This document shows, in pieces, positions 45,351 through 53,566 of a stretch of DNA of 64,000 bases. The stretch comes from Salinibacterium sp. NG253 (GTDB lineage Bacteria; Actinomycetota; Actinomycetes; Actinomycetales; Microbacteriaceae), in assembly GCF_015864945.1 (NCBI RefSeq), contig NZ_JADYWF010000001.1:1178378-1242377 (forward strand). Reading direction: 5' to 3'. The notes below the pieces were generated by a model, which was not told where the DNA came from, did not search any database, and worked only from the letters and a program-made list of their open reading frames with translations. Position 1 is the first letter of the stretch. Each line of letters begins with the position of its first letter. Made by a program: the position numbers and the translations under genes.

Positions 45351-46712
45351 TTAGTTGCCGAGTTCAGAAAGCACAACAGCGGCAAGACGATCTGCCATCT
45401 GCTGAGCGACCTCATGGTGCTCGGCTTCGACCATGACACGAATCATGGGTTCAGTGCCGGATGCCCGCAACAGCACGCGGCCGGTGTCGCCCAGTTCAGC
45501 TTCCACAGCAGCAACCGCGTCAGCGATGGCCGCGTTGGAACCGAGTGCGTGGTGGTCAACCCCGCGAACGTTCACAAGAACCTGCGGGTAGACCGTCATG
45601 ACAGCAGCGAGTTGCGCCAGTGTTTTGCCGGTGCGAGCCATCTCGGCCACGAGGTGAAGTCCGGTGAGGATGCCGTCGCCCGTGGTCGCAAACTTGGTCA
45701 TGATGACATGGCCCGATTGTTCTCCGCCGAGGGACAAACCGTGCTCGCCGAGTGCTTCGAGCACGTAGCGGTCACCGACCTTGGTTTCGAGCATCTTGAT
45801 ATTGTGCTCGGCCATGGCACGACGAAGTCCGAGGTTGCTCATCACGGTCGCGACGAGCGTGCGGTCGTTCAGCACTCCACGTTCAGCCATCGAGACAGCC
45901 AGGATTGCCATTATCTGGTCGCCGTCGACGATGTTGCCCTCTTTGTCCACAGCGAGGCAACGGTCAGCGTCGCCGTCGTGGGCGATGCCGACATCGGCAC
46001 CGTGCGCGAGGACTGCGGAGGCAAGGTTGTCGAGATGCGTCGATCCAACGCCCTCATTGATGTTGATGCCGTCAGGGTCTGCACCGATTACGGTGACCTT
46101 GGCACCGGCATCCGTGAATACCTGGGGCGAGACCCCAGCGGCTGCACCGTGAGCACAGTCAAGAACGACGTGGATGCCGTCGAGCTGGTTCGGCAGCGTC
46201 GACAAGAGGTGCACGACGTAGCGGTCTTCAGCATCGGCGAAACGACGGATGCGGCCAACCTCAATACCGGTGGGAGCGAGGCTCGGTGCGGCGAGGGCTG
46301 CTTCGATGCGGTCTTCAACCTCATCGGGAAGTTTGGTGCCGCCCTGACCAAAGAACTTAATTCCGTTGTCGGGGGCGGGATTGTGCGACGCGGAGATCAT
46401 TACTCCGAGGTCGGCTTTGAAATCGGCAACGAGAAACGCAGCTGCCGGGGTGGGAATTACCCCGGCGTCGAAAACATCGACGCCCGAGCTCGCGAGCCCC
46501 GCGGATACTGCGGCGGATATGAATTCGCCGGATACGCGGGGGTCGCGTGCAACAACTGCGACGGGACGGCGGCCAGAAGCGCGCCGGCCATCAGCAACTC
46601 GACCCTGACCCAGTACGACTGCTGCCGACTGAGCCAGGCCGAGTGCAAGCTCGACAGTAAGATCACTGTTCGCTAAACCGCGAACACCATCTGTACCAAA
46701 AAGACGTGCCAT
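45351..46712 (-). CDS. glmM: Phosphoglucosamine mutase
   Basis: Interconverts glucosamine-6-P and glucosamine-1-P for UDP-GlcNAc. 453 residues. Starts [14 protein letters not shown]; active-site Ser109 in [18 protein letters not shown]; metal loop [11 protein letters not shown]; sugar-binding GEQSGHVI; C-terminal phosphate loop [17 protein letters not shown]. Follows rpsI by 26 nt. Supplies the pathway that glmS starts, 1 kb away on the same strand but separated by coaA. Confidence 0.97.
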   Translation of the reverse strand: MARLFGTDGVRGLANSDLTVELALGLAQSAAVVLGQGRVADGRRASGRRPVAVVARDPRVSGEFISAAVSAGLASSGVDVFDAGVIPTPAAAFLVADFKADLGVMISASHNPAPDNGIKFFGQGGTKLPDEVEDRIEAALAAPSLAPTGIEVGRIRRFADAEDRYVVHLLSTLPNQLDGIHVVLDCAHGAAAGVSPQVFTDAGAKVTVIGADPDGININEGVGSTHLDNLASAVLAHGADVGIAHDGDADRCLAVDKEGNIVDGDQIMAILAVSMAERGVLNDRTLVATVMSNLGLRRAMAEHNIKMLETKVGDRYVLEALGEHGLSLGGEQSGHVIMTKFATTGDGILTGLHLVAEMARTGKTLAQLAAVMTVYPQVLVNVRGVDHHALGSNAAIADAVAAVEAELGDTGRVLLRASGTEPMIRVMVEAEHHEVAQQMADRLAAVVLSELGN

Positions 46713-46738
46713 GCGTTGCCGCTAGCAGGGAAAGCGGG

Positions 46739-47227
46739 TTAGCGCTTCGAGAACTGCGGAGCCTTACGAGCCTTCTTGAGTCCAGCCTTCTTACGCTCCT
46801 TGACGCGAGCGTCACGGGTAAGGAAGCCAGCCTTCTTGAGGATTGCACGGTTGTTCTCTTCGTCAATCTGGTTGAGCGAACGAGAGATACCGAGACGCAG
46901 TGCGCCGGCCTGACCCGAGGGGCCACCACCGGTGATGCGTGCGATTACGTCGTAACCGCCGAGCAGGTCAAGAACCTTGAACGGGTCGTTGATGAGCTGC
47001 TGGTGAAGCTTGTTGGGGAAGTACTCGGCGAGCTCACGGCCGTTGACCGTAATGGTGCCCGAACCGGGAACGAGACGCACGCGGGCGATTGCCTGCTTGC
47101 GACGTCCGACGGCTGCGCCGGGAACGGTGAGAACGGGGCGAGGCGCGGTGGGCGCCTCAACTGCTGCCGACTCGGTCGTGTACGACTCGGGTGCACCCTC
47201 GGTGATTGAATCTTCGATCTTAGCCAC
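46739..47227 (-). CDS. rpsI: 30S ribosomal protein S9
   Basis: 162 residues, with an N-terminal extension of about 30 residues compared with E. coli ([19 protein letters not shown]), common in actinobacteria. Core: [53 protein letters not shown], and the basic tail [25 protein letters not shown] whose end reaches the ribosomal P site. Second gene of the rplM-rpsI pair. Confidence 0.97.
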   Translation of the reverse strand: MAKIEDSITEGAPESYTTESAAVEAPTAPRPVLTVPGAAVGRRKQAIARVRLVPGSGTITVNGRELAEYFPNKLHQQLINDPFKVLDLLGGYDVIARITGGGPSGQAGALRLGISRSLNQIDEENNRAILKKAGFLTRDARVKERKKAGLKKARKAPQFSKR

Positions 47228-47268
47228 TGTAATAAGTCCTTTTATCTTTGCTTAGTAAAGCGCGGGCG

Positions 47269-47715
47269 CTACTGAGCGACCTGGGTGAGGGTGTACGGAG
47301 TCGGCTGCTGAGCAGCGTGAGGGTGCTCAGTACCCGCGTAAACCTTCAGCTTGGACAGCTGAGCGCGACCGAGTGAATTCTTGGGGAGCATTCCACGGAC
47401 GGCCTTTTCAACGGCGCGCGTGGGGTGCTTCTCCAGCATCTCGGAGTACGTGGTGGCTGTGAGCCCACCCGGGTAACCGGAGTGGCGGTAAGCCTTCTTC
47501 TTCGCGAGCTTGGAGCCGGTGAGGGCAACCTTCTCAGCGTTGATGATGATGACGAAGTCACCCATGTCCATGTGAGGAGCAAAGGTGGCCTTGTGCTTTC
47601 CACGAAGCAAGATGGCTGCGTGGCTGGCGAGACGGCCGAGAACGATGTCGGCGGCGTCGATGATGACCCATTCCCGCTTGACGTCTTCGGGCTTGGGCGA
47701 ATATGTACGCGTCAC
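47269..47715 (-). CDS. rplM: 50S ribosomal protein L13
   Basis: 148 residues from the GTG at 47715 ([20 protein letters not shown]), the standard L13 start; the longer frame to 47787 is rejected because the promoter leader lies there. Landmarks: [62 protein letters not shown]. Transcribed with rpsI from a promoter about 105 nt upstream. Confidence 0.96.
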   Translation of the reverse strand: MTRTYSPKPEDVKREWVIIDAADIVLGRLASHAAILLRGKHKATFAPHMDMGDFVIIINAEKVALTGSKLAKKKAYRHSGYPGGLTATTYSEMLEKHPTRAVEKAVRGMLPKNSLGRAQLSKLKVYAGTEHPHAAQQPTPYTLTQVAQ

Positions 47716-47769
47716 AATAGTGCTGCTTTCATTGATCGAGTGAGGTGTTCGTGAATCCCGCTCCGATGG

Positions 47770-47787
47770 TTGTTTCAGAAGAAACAA
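47770..47787. other. Small hairpin in the rplM leader
   Basis: TTGTTTC-AGAA-GAAACAA in the ~100-nt leader between the promoter and rplM. Could be a leader for feedback control by L13, or merely a stem; unproven. Confidence 0.3.
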
Positions 47788-47819
47788 TGCCGGTTGGAGG
47801 GCTCATGATCGGATGTCGC

Positions 47820-47847
47820 ACCCTATAGTGCAGACACCAAGGGTCAA
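47820..47847 (-). promoter_or_regulatory. rplM-rpsI promoter
   Basis: Minus strand TTGACC (47842-47847), 16-nt spacer, TAGGGT (47820-47825). Confidence 0.55.
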
Positions 47848-47887
47848 CACTAGCGGAACTGCGGCCCGGCGGCAAACGCCAATTCGA

Positions 47888-48664
47888 CTATTTGGTGGTG
47901 CCTGTGAGAGCAGCACGGCGCTCACGGAAGTCGGGGCGGTCGAAGTAGTGGGCAGTCACTTCCGCACTCAAACTCGCGATTCCGCCGGCTTGCAACGCAC
48001 CGAGACGAACCCGGGCGCTCTTGACCGCCATCAGGGAAATCGCCTCAGCCCCCTCCGCCGTGTCAGCAATCGCGACGATGCCGTGGTTTCCCAGCAGAAT
48101 CAGCGACGGCACTTCACCATACTGTTCGACGTGCTCACCGAGTCGTGTCAAAAACAGCTGGCCAAGTTCGATACCGGGCTGAGCATAAGGAATGTAGAGA
48201 CTACGACCCAAGACCATGAGCTCGTCTGAGTAAACGGCATCGACGAACGAAGTTTCAGCATGCACGCTCGCGAGCAACGAAACGACCGCGGTCGGGTGGG
48301 TGTGAGCCACGTACCGCGCCGGTGCATAGGCGCGCACTGCCACGTGAATGAGAGTCTCGATGGATGCGCGCACCCGCTGACCGTCGACCTCACCGGCATC
48401 CAGTTCGGCTGTCAATCGGTCTTGGCTGGCATTCGGATCACGCAGCACCTCGAGGAGAGGTTCGATTTCGACGCTGACAAAGTTTGCTGCCGTTGCGTTC
48501 TGCATCGATGAACCCGACGTCTTGACGATAATCGTGCCATCAGCGATCAATTCGCTCGTGTTGCCTTCAGCGAGAATTACGAGGTCGCGCTCGGGTAGGC
48601 CGAGGCGGGTGGTGAGTCCCAGCAGGTCGGCACTAACGAGGTCGGGAGCAATTCGTGCGGTCAT
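47888..48664 (-). CDS. Class II aldolase/adducin-family protein
   Basis: 258 residues from the ATG at 48664 (AGGA upstream; a long frame extending to 48931 is a shadow of the kinase gene). Class II aldolase fold: EGNTSELIADGTIIVKTSGSSM (phosphate loop), IETLIHVAVRAYAPARYVAHTHPTAV with the catalytic-type Glu and two Zn-binding His (HTH), and the third His in LLGNHGIV. Family members split or epimerise sugar phosphates (FucA, RhaD, AraD). Last gene of the sugar operon; most likely cleaves the ketose-1-phosphate made by the upstream kinase to DHAP and an aldehyde. The exact substrate is unknown. Confidence 0.88.
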   Translation of the reverse strand: MTARIAPDLVSADLLGLTTRLGLPERDLVILAEGNTSELIADGTIIVKTSGSSMQNATAANFVSVEIEPLLEVLRDPNASQDRLTAELDAGEVDGQRVRASIETLIHVAVRAYAPARYVAHTHPTAVVSLLASVHAETSFVDAVYSDELMVLGRSLYIPYAQPGIELGQLFLTRLGEHVEQYGEVPSLILLGNHGIVAIADTAEGAEAISLMAVKSARVRLGALQAGGIASLSAEVTAHYFDRPDFRERRAALTGTTK

Positions 48665-48725
48665 CTTTTCAGTCCTTATGTTGGGCGAATTCAGGGGTGA
48701 GGCGAATTCAGGGAGAGTTGCGGGG

Positions 48726-50141
48726 TCAGCGAGGCGTGTAGCTGACGGGATGATGCGTGCGTCGCACGAGATCGCGGAGCGAGTCGAGACTGCCCGAGAT
48801 GTGTCCCATCGCGCGCGCTTGAACAAGGACACTGCCGAGTGCTGTCGCCTCGACTGGGCCCGCGAGAACGGGGATTCCAGCGCGGTCAGCGGTGCGCTGA
48901 CACAGCAAACGGTTGAGGGATCCGCCGCCAACGATGTGGATCGTCTTTACCGGGACGTTGCCGAGCGATCCAGCGCTGAGCACGGCATCCGCGAAAGCTT
49001 GAGCGAGCGATTCAATAATGCAGCGGGCCATTTCGGCGCGATTGCCTGGTGGGCGGATGCCGCGTTCCGTGCACCACTCAGTGATTCGTCGAGGCATATT
49101 GCCTGGCGCCAAGAATCGAGGATCGTCGACGTCAACTACGGGCATCGCGTCGGAGACGGCGGAGGCTGCCTCAATAAGTTCGGGCAAACTGATCGCTTCG
49201 CCGTCGCGTTCCCACTGGCGCACTGCTTCACTCAAAATCCACAACCCCATGACATTGCGCATGAGAAGAATGCGTCCATCGACGCCGACCTCGTTGGTGA
49301 ATCCACCGGTACGGGCCGCCTCGGTAACAACGGGGGTCTCCAGCTCGACACCGGCCAGTCCCCACGTTCCGCACGAAATAAACGCTGCCGTCTCCGGTTG
49401 CATCGGAATCGCCGTCACTGCCGACGCCGTATCGTGCGAACCAACCGCAACCACCTCGATGGGTGACTCTGCGCGTACCTGGGTTGCGACATCCGCGTCC
49501 AGCTCGCCAACGCGTGTACCCGGGATCACGAGCTCGGGCAACAGTTCGCGCCGCACTCCGGCGACGTCAAGCAGGCTGTCGCTCCACTGCCGAGTGTGCA
49601 CATCGAGCAGTCCGGTCGTTGAGGCCATCGTGGTCTCGGCGATGCTGATCCCACTCAGCCAGTAGGTAAAGAGGTCGGGCATGAGTAGAACGGTGTCCGC
49701 TAGCTCGAGCCGATTTTCTGCCGTGTCGGTTGCAAGCTGGTAGATCGTATTGATCGGCATGAACTGGATGCCGGTTGCCGCATATTGCTCAGCCTGCGAG
49801 CTCCTCGACTCCACGTGGCCGATCGCGGCGCCGGTTCTTTCATCGCGGTAGTGCCGTGGATTGCCGAGCAACTGCCCGTCGCGCAGCAGTCCGTAGTCCA
49901 CACCCCACGTATCGGTCGCTATCGACGACACTGTGGGCACTTCACGGAGCGCAGAGGTGAGGCCGTCGAGGGCGCCCTGCCATAAGGAGAGGACATCCCA
50001 GTGCAGTCGGCCGCGCACGTTGACCGGACGGTTAGCAAAGCGGGCGTGGGTTGCCGTGCGCAGCTGGTCGGGGCCGACCTCCCCCAGAATTACTCGACCG
50101 CTGGTCGCGCCACAATCGAGAGCAACAACATGGCCCACCAT
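48726..50141 (-). CDS. FGGY-family carbohydrate kinase, rhamnulokinase-like
   Basis: 471 residues. FGGY kinase fold: ALDCGATSGRVILG (phosphate loop 1), TDTWGVDYGLL with the catalytic-type Asp, GSHDTASAV, SCGTWGLAGVE, and the ATP-site IHIVGGGSLNRLLCQRTADRAG. The closest family by eye is L-rhamnulokinase RhaB, which phosphorylates ketose at O-1. No RhaA- or FucI-type isomerase lies nearby, so the true substrate may be another deoxy- or branched ketose. ATG chosen near the stop of the ThuA-like gene, 20 nt away. Confidence 0.87.
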   Translation of the reverse strand: MVGHVVALDCGATSGRVILGEVGPDQLRTATHARFANRPVNVRGRLHWDVLSLWQGALDGLTSALREVPTVSSIATDTWGVDYGLLRDGQLLGNPRHYRDERTGAAIGHVESRSSQAEQYAATGIQFMPINTIYQLATDTAENRLELADTVLLMPDLFTYWLSGISIAETTMASTTGLLDVHTRQWSDSLLDVAGVRRELLPELVIPGTRVGELDADVATQVRAESPIEVVAVGSHDTASAVTAIPMQPETAAFISCGTWGLAGVELETPVVTEAARTGGFTNEVGVDGRILLMRNVMGLWILSEAVRQWERDGEAISLPELIEAASAVSDAMPVVDVDDPRFLAPGNMPRRITEWCTERGIRPPGNRAEMARCIIESLAQAFADAVLSAGSLGNVPVKTIHIVGGGSLNRLLCQRTADRAGIPVLAGPVEATALGSVLVQARAMGHISGSLDSLRDLVRRTHHPVSYTPR

Positions 50142-50161
50142 TTAATCTACGTGCCCCGTAC

Positions 50162-50911
50162 TTAGTCTGACTCGCGTGCGAGCCATGCGATGAGTTGGTT
50201 CCACAGGGGGGCGAAGCCATCCCACTCCAAGAATTCGGTCGGCAACCAGTGCGGTCCCATGTCACTGGCGAAGGCCGCGACTCGACCTAACCCTTCGCCG
50301 TCCACGATGAGAAGGGGAAAGCCGCCGACGGTTGCGAGCGTCTGCGCGCTGCCCCGTGCCACCAAACGGTGATGACCGAGTATTGCTGGCCAGGAGGTCG
50401 GCAACCCTGCGGTCGCGGGGTGATTGCCCAGTGAGGTCGCTTCGACGCCCTGCGGGGTCTCTTCCCTATCGTCGCCGATTTCCATTTCGACAGGAAGCAC
50501 GCTCGCGAGAGCAGTGTTGCGGTAGTTCGCTTTCGCTTCGATGCCTTGGAAGCTGAGGTAGCCGCCAACCATCAAGAGCGAGCCCCCGTCGCGCACCCAC
50601 TGCGCCAACACTTCGAGGCGATGCGGAATCCGCTCGCCCTTGGCAAAGACACCGTTGGGCAGCAAGAGCGTGTTAGCCCCGATGTCGCTGAGCACGACAA
50701 CGTCGTAGTGGCTGAGCTCCTCAGCGGTGGTCGGGAAACGTTCGGCCGCAACGTGGTTGGGCTGGAACTCAACGCTGTTACCCGCTGACTTCAGAGCAGC
50801 GATGAAATCATCCGCCCCCTCGGCATATGCGGAAGTAACAAAGGAGTCAAAACCCTTCGTGTGGATCGACGTCGTCGACCATGACTCTCCTGCGAGCAAT
50901 ACCTTCGCCAT
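50162..50911 (-). CDS. ThuA / glutamine-amidotransferase-like protein
   Basis: 249 residues with the flavodoxin-like class I glutamine-amidotransferase fold: KVLLAGESWSTTSIHTKGFDSF, YDVVVLSDIGANTLLLP, GGSLLMVGGYLSFQG, LLIVDGEGLGRVAAFASDMGPHW. The nucleophile-Cys position of true amidotransferases is not occupied, since no Cys occurs in the protein. Related cytoplasmic proteins are of unknown function, and ThuA homologues occur in sugar operons. It lies between the RpiB-like and kinase genes and may act on the sugar or its lactone; this is inference. Confidence 0.8.
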   Translation of the reverse strand: MAKVLLAGESWSTTSIHTKGFDSFVTSAYAEGADDFIAALKSAGNSVEFQPNHVAAERFPTTAEELSHYDVVVLSDIGANTLLLPNGVFAKGERIPHRLEVLAQWVRDGGSLLMVGGYLSFQGIEAKANYRNTALASVLPVEMEIGDDREETPQGVEATSLGNHPATAGLPTSWPAILGHHRLVARGSAQTLATVGGFPLLIVDGEGLGRVAAFASDMGPHWLPTEFLEWDGFAPLWNQLIAWLARESD

Positions 50912-50936
50912 GTGTCTCCCTCTGGCTATCGATCAG

Positions 50937-51500
50937 TTAGTAAGCGAGGCCGCGAGGCTCTGGCCCCATGGCAACGTTGCGCTCGTCGACGATCTCGAAA
51001 CCGTTGTCTTTGTAGGCCTGGTAGTCGAAGTTTTCACACTCTTCGTAGCCGATCATGTGGTAATCGCCGAAGCCTTCCCAGTTCTCGTAGCCGTCACCAA
51101 AGCTGTTATCAAGGAACGCATCCGCCATTGCCATTCCGAGGCGCGGGCCAATGTAGAAGGCGCCCATCGCCATGAGGTTGCAGTTGTTCGCCGTGGCCGC
51201 ACGCAACGCCGATGGCGCACTTTCACAGACGGCGGCGTGCACGTGAGGCACCTTGCTCGCAGCAACGTGGATGCCCATTCCGGTGCCACAGAACGCAAGA
51301 GCCTTTTCAAACTCGCCCTCGGCAAGCTTGGCTCCGAGCATGAACCCAGCTCGCTGGTACATCGGAGCGTCGTCGAGAGTGGGGGTCAGGTCAGTGACAG
51401 TCCAGTCGCGCGCCTCAAGGTGGTGCTTGACGGCCTCTTTGAGAGGGAATCCAGCAAAGTCAGCACCCACAACCACGTGGCGGTCTTTAGTCAGTTTCAT
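50937..51500 (-). CDS. RpiB/LacA/LacB-family sugar isomerase, divergent
   Basis: 187 residues. RpiB fold: HVVVGADFAGFPLKEAVKHHL, and the catalytic-type Cys in AFCGTGMGIHVAASKV. It deviates from the usual pattern: the N-terminal DHAG is DFAG, the GIRA segment is HVHAA, and the HND block is NNC (TANNCNLMAMGAFYIG). A C-terminal extension of about 40 residues follows. These positions normally handle ring opening and phosphate, so substrate or chemistry is likely different. It overlaps the upstream permease gene by 4 nt. Probably the isomerase of the operon. Confidence 0.85.
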   Translation of the reverse strand: MKLTKDRHVVVGADFAGFPLKEAVKHHLEARDWTVTDLTPTLDDAPMYQRAGFMLGAKLAEGEFEKALAFCGTGMGIHVAASKVPHVHAAVCESAPSALRAATANNCNLMAMGAFYIGPRLGMAMADAFLDNSFGDGYENWEGFGDYHMIGYEECENFDYQAYKDNGFEIVDERNVAMGPEPRGLAY

Positions 51501-52540
51501 GATTTGTTTCCTTTCACACCGAACAGACGAGAGAGCCTGTTCTTTTTAGTCCATTGATTCACCACGATGACGAGCAGCAGCACTCCACCCCAGATCAGCG
51601 GGCGGTAGAAGTTGCTGATGTTCGGGAACGTGTTGAGCAGCGACGAGAGAACCTGCAGCACAACGACCGCGAGGATCACTCCCGACAGTCGACCTGATCC
51701 ACCGTTCGGGTTCACACCACCCAGCACCACGATGAGCACTGCGAGCAGCGTGTACGTGGAGCCATAGTCAGCCTTCGCCGAGTTGTAGTTGGCCAGCATC
51801 ACGAGACCGGCGGCCGCGGCGTAAATACCCGAGGTCATATAGGTGCGGATGATGAGGTTGTCGGTCTTGAGCCCACTGAACTGCGCCGCTGTTTCGTTCG
51901 AGCCGAGCATATAGAGCTTGGTGCCGAACGCTGTCTTGTACATGATCAGGGCGATCACGACAGTGGCGAGGATGAAGATGATGAGCGGCATCGGAATGAT
52001 TCCGAAGACACGCTGCGCCATGATCTCGCCGTACTGGGCGGGAAGGCCGCTGGCGGGCTTTCCTCCGGTGATGATGACCGCGATACCCGTGAAGAGCTCG
52101 AACGTTCCGAGCGTCACCAGAATGGCGGGGATCTTCACTTTGGCTATCAAGAACCCGTTGAAGGCGCCGGCTATCGCTCCCACAATGAGCGAGAACGCGA
52201 TCGCCGCGACAACGGCAAGGTAGCCCTGGGGGCTGTCGGAGCCGGTGGGCGCGATCGACATCATGAGCGTCGCACTGCCGATGGCCGTCATGTTGGCGAC
52301 ACCGACCACGGAAAGGTCGATTCCTCCAATGATCATGGTGAGCATCACGCCGAGAGCCATGAGGCCAAACTCGGGGAACTGCACAGCCATTGACTGCCAC
52401 GTGGCAATTCCAAAGAAGTTCTTGGTCTTGACGAGCATGAAGAACGTCAAGAGTAGAACGAGAATCACGGCGAGGCGCGTGACGTGGGGGTCGCGAGTGA
52501 GACGATCCCGAAGAGGCGTAAGAGTCGTAAGAGCAGACAT
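51497..52540 (-). CDS. Sugar ABC transporter permease (RbsC/LsrC-type), second of two
   Basis: 347 residues, about nine to ten helices. Landmarks of the BPD_transp_2 family: MTIIGGIDLSVVGVANMTAIGSA, FNGFLIAKVKIPAILVTLGTFELFTGIAVIITGG and GGVNPNGGSGRLSGVILAVV. It works with the neighbouring permease as a heterodimer. It overlaps the RpiB-like gene by 4 nt and follows the other permease after 8 nt. Confidence 0.93.
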   Translation of the reverse strand: MSALTTLTPLRDRLTRDPHVTRLAVILVLLLTFFMLVKTKNFFGIATWQSMAVQFPEFGLMALGVMLTMIIGGIDLSVVGVANMTAIGSATLMMSIAPTGSDSPQGYLAVVAAIAFSLIVGAIAGAFNGFLIAKVKIPAILVTLGTFELFTGIAVIITGGKPASGLPAQYGEIMAQRVFGIIPMPLIIFILATVVIALIMYKTAFGTKLYMLGSNETAAQFSGLKTDNLIIRTYMTSGIYAAAAGLVMLANYNSAKADYGSTYTLLAVLIVVLGGVNPNGGSGRLSGVILAVVVLQVLSSLLNTFPNISNFYRPLIWGGVLLLVIVVNQWTKKNRLSRLFGVKGNKS

Positions 52541-52548
52541 GGCCGTCC

Positions 52549-53565
52549 CTATCCTTGAACCAGCGCGGGTGCGCGTTTGCGTGATCGGGTGAGTTGCACG
52601 GCCGAAATACCTGTTCCGACGAGGATCAGGGTGCCGAGCGCGAAGCCCTGCCAGAAGGTGGGGATGCCGACCAAGATCATGCTGTTTTGCACGATCACAA
52701 TCAACAGCGTGCCCAACATCGTTCCGGTCAGTGTTCCGGTTCCTCCCGTAATGGAGGCACCGCCGAGCACGACCGCGGCGATAACCATGAGCTCCATACC
52801 GAGCAGGTTCGTCGGATGCATTTGGTCCATCATGCTCGTGCGCACCAGTCCAGCGAGGCTGGCGATAATTCCCACAATGACGAAGAGCCAGAACTTGATC
52901 TTGCGTACTTTGAAGCCTGCGCGGGCAGCAGCACTTTCGTCGCCACCAATCGCGTAGAGGCCGCGGCCGAAGGTGGTGTACCTCATCACGACGAAGGCAA
53001 CGGCAACAACAGCAACCAAGATGAGGAACGCAACCGGCATGTTCGAGGTGAGCCCCGACTCAGGGTTTGTCGCCACGAACAGTGTCGAGCGGCCGAAGTC
53101 GCTCATCCCCTGCGGCAGGTTCGGAATCTGCACCGACTTGAACACGCCCTGCATGACTCCGGAGAAGACGCTGGCGGTTCCGAGGGTGATGATGAGCACG
53201 GGCACCACAAACCTCGAGGTGAACAGTCCATTGAACGCGCCGAGGATTGCCCCGACCACAATGACCATCAGGAACGGCAGCCAGACTCCCCCGGTGTAGC
53301 CCGCATCCACGAGCACTCGGGTGGTGGCGTAGACCGAAAGCGACGCCAGCGCCGGAAATGAGACATCGATTCCGCCGGCGACCAGCACCATGAAGGCGCC
53401 AACCGCAAAAATGCCAGGGACGACCATCGCGTTGGCAAGGTCGACCAGGTTGTTTGCGGAGAAGAACTGTCCGCTGCGCAACTGGATGACAATGCTCACG
53501 GCAATGATCACGAGCAAAAGGTAGAACTCGTTTGATTTAGTGAGCTTTCGCACTAACTTGGCCAT
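52549..53565 (-). CDS. Sugar ABC transporter permease (RbsC/LsrC-type), first of two
   Basis: 338 residues from the ATG at 53565, with GGAAGG 6-7 nt upstream; a longer frame to 53583 is rejected. Landmarks VLVAGGIDVSFPALASLSVYA, FNGLFTSRFVVPVLIITLGTASVFSGVMQG, GGDESAAARAGFKVRKIKFW and GGASITGGTGTLTGTMLGTLL. One base separates it from the ATPase stop. Confidence 0.93.
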   Translation of the reverse strand: MAKLVRKLTKSNEFYLLLVIIAVSIVIQLRSGQFFSANNLVDLANAMVVPGIFAVGAFMVLVAGGIDVSFPALASLSVYATTRVLVDAGYTGGVWLPFLMVIVVGAILGAFNGLFTSRFVVPVLIITLGTASVFSGVMQGVFKSVQIPNLPQGMSDFGRSTLFVATNPESGLTSNMPVAFLILVAVVAVAFVVMRYTTFGRGLYAIGGDESAAARAGFKVRKIKFWLFVIVGIIASLAGLVRTSMMDQMHPTNLLGMELMVIAAVVLGGASITGGTGTLTGTMLGTLLIVIVQNSMILVGIPTFWQGFALGTLILVGTGISAVQLTRSRKRAPALVQG

Positions 53566-53566
53566 C

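Noticed and set aside
45162-46676. 504-codon plus-strand frame antisense to glmM
   Set aside because: Shadow frame overlapping the end of coaA; sequence without family features.
48665-48931. N-terminal extension of the class II aldolase frame
   Set aside because: It overlaps the 3' end of the kinase gene and lacks a ribosome site; the ATG at 48664 has AGGA upstream.
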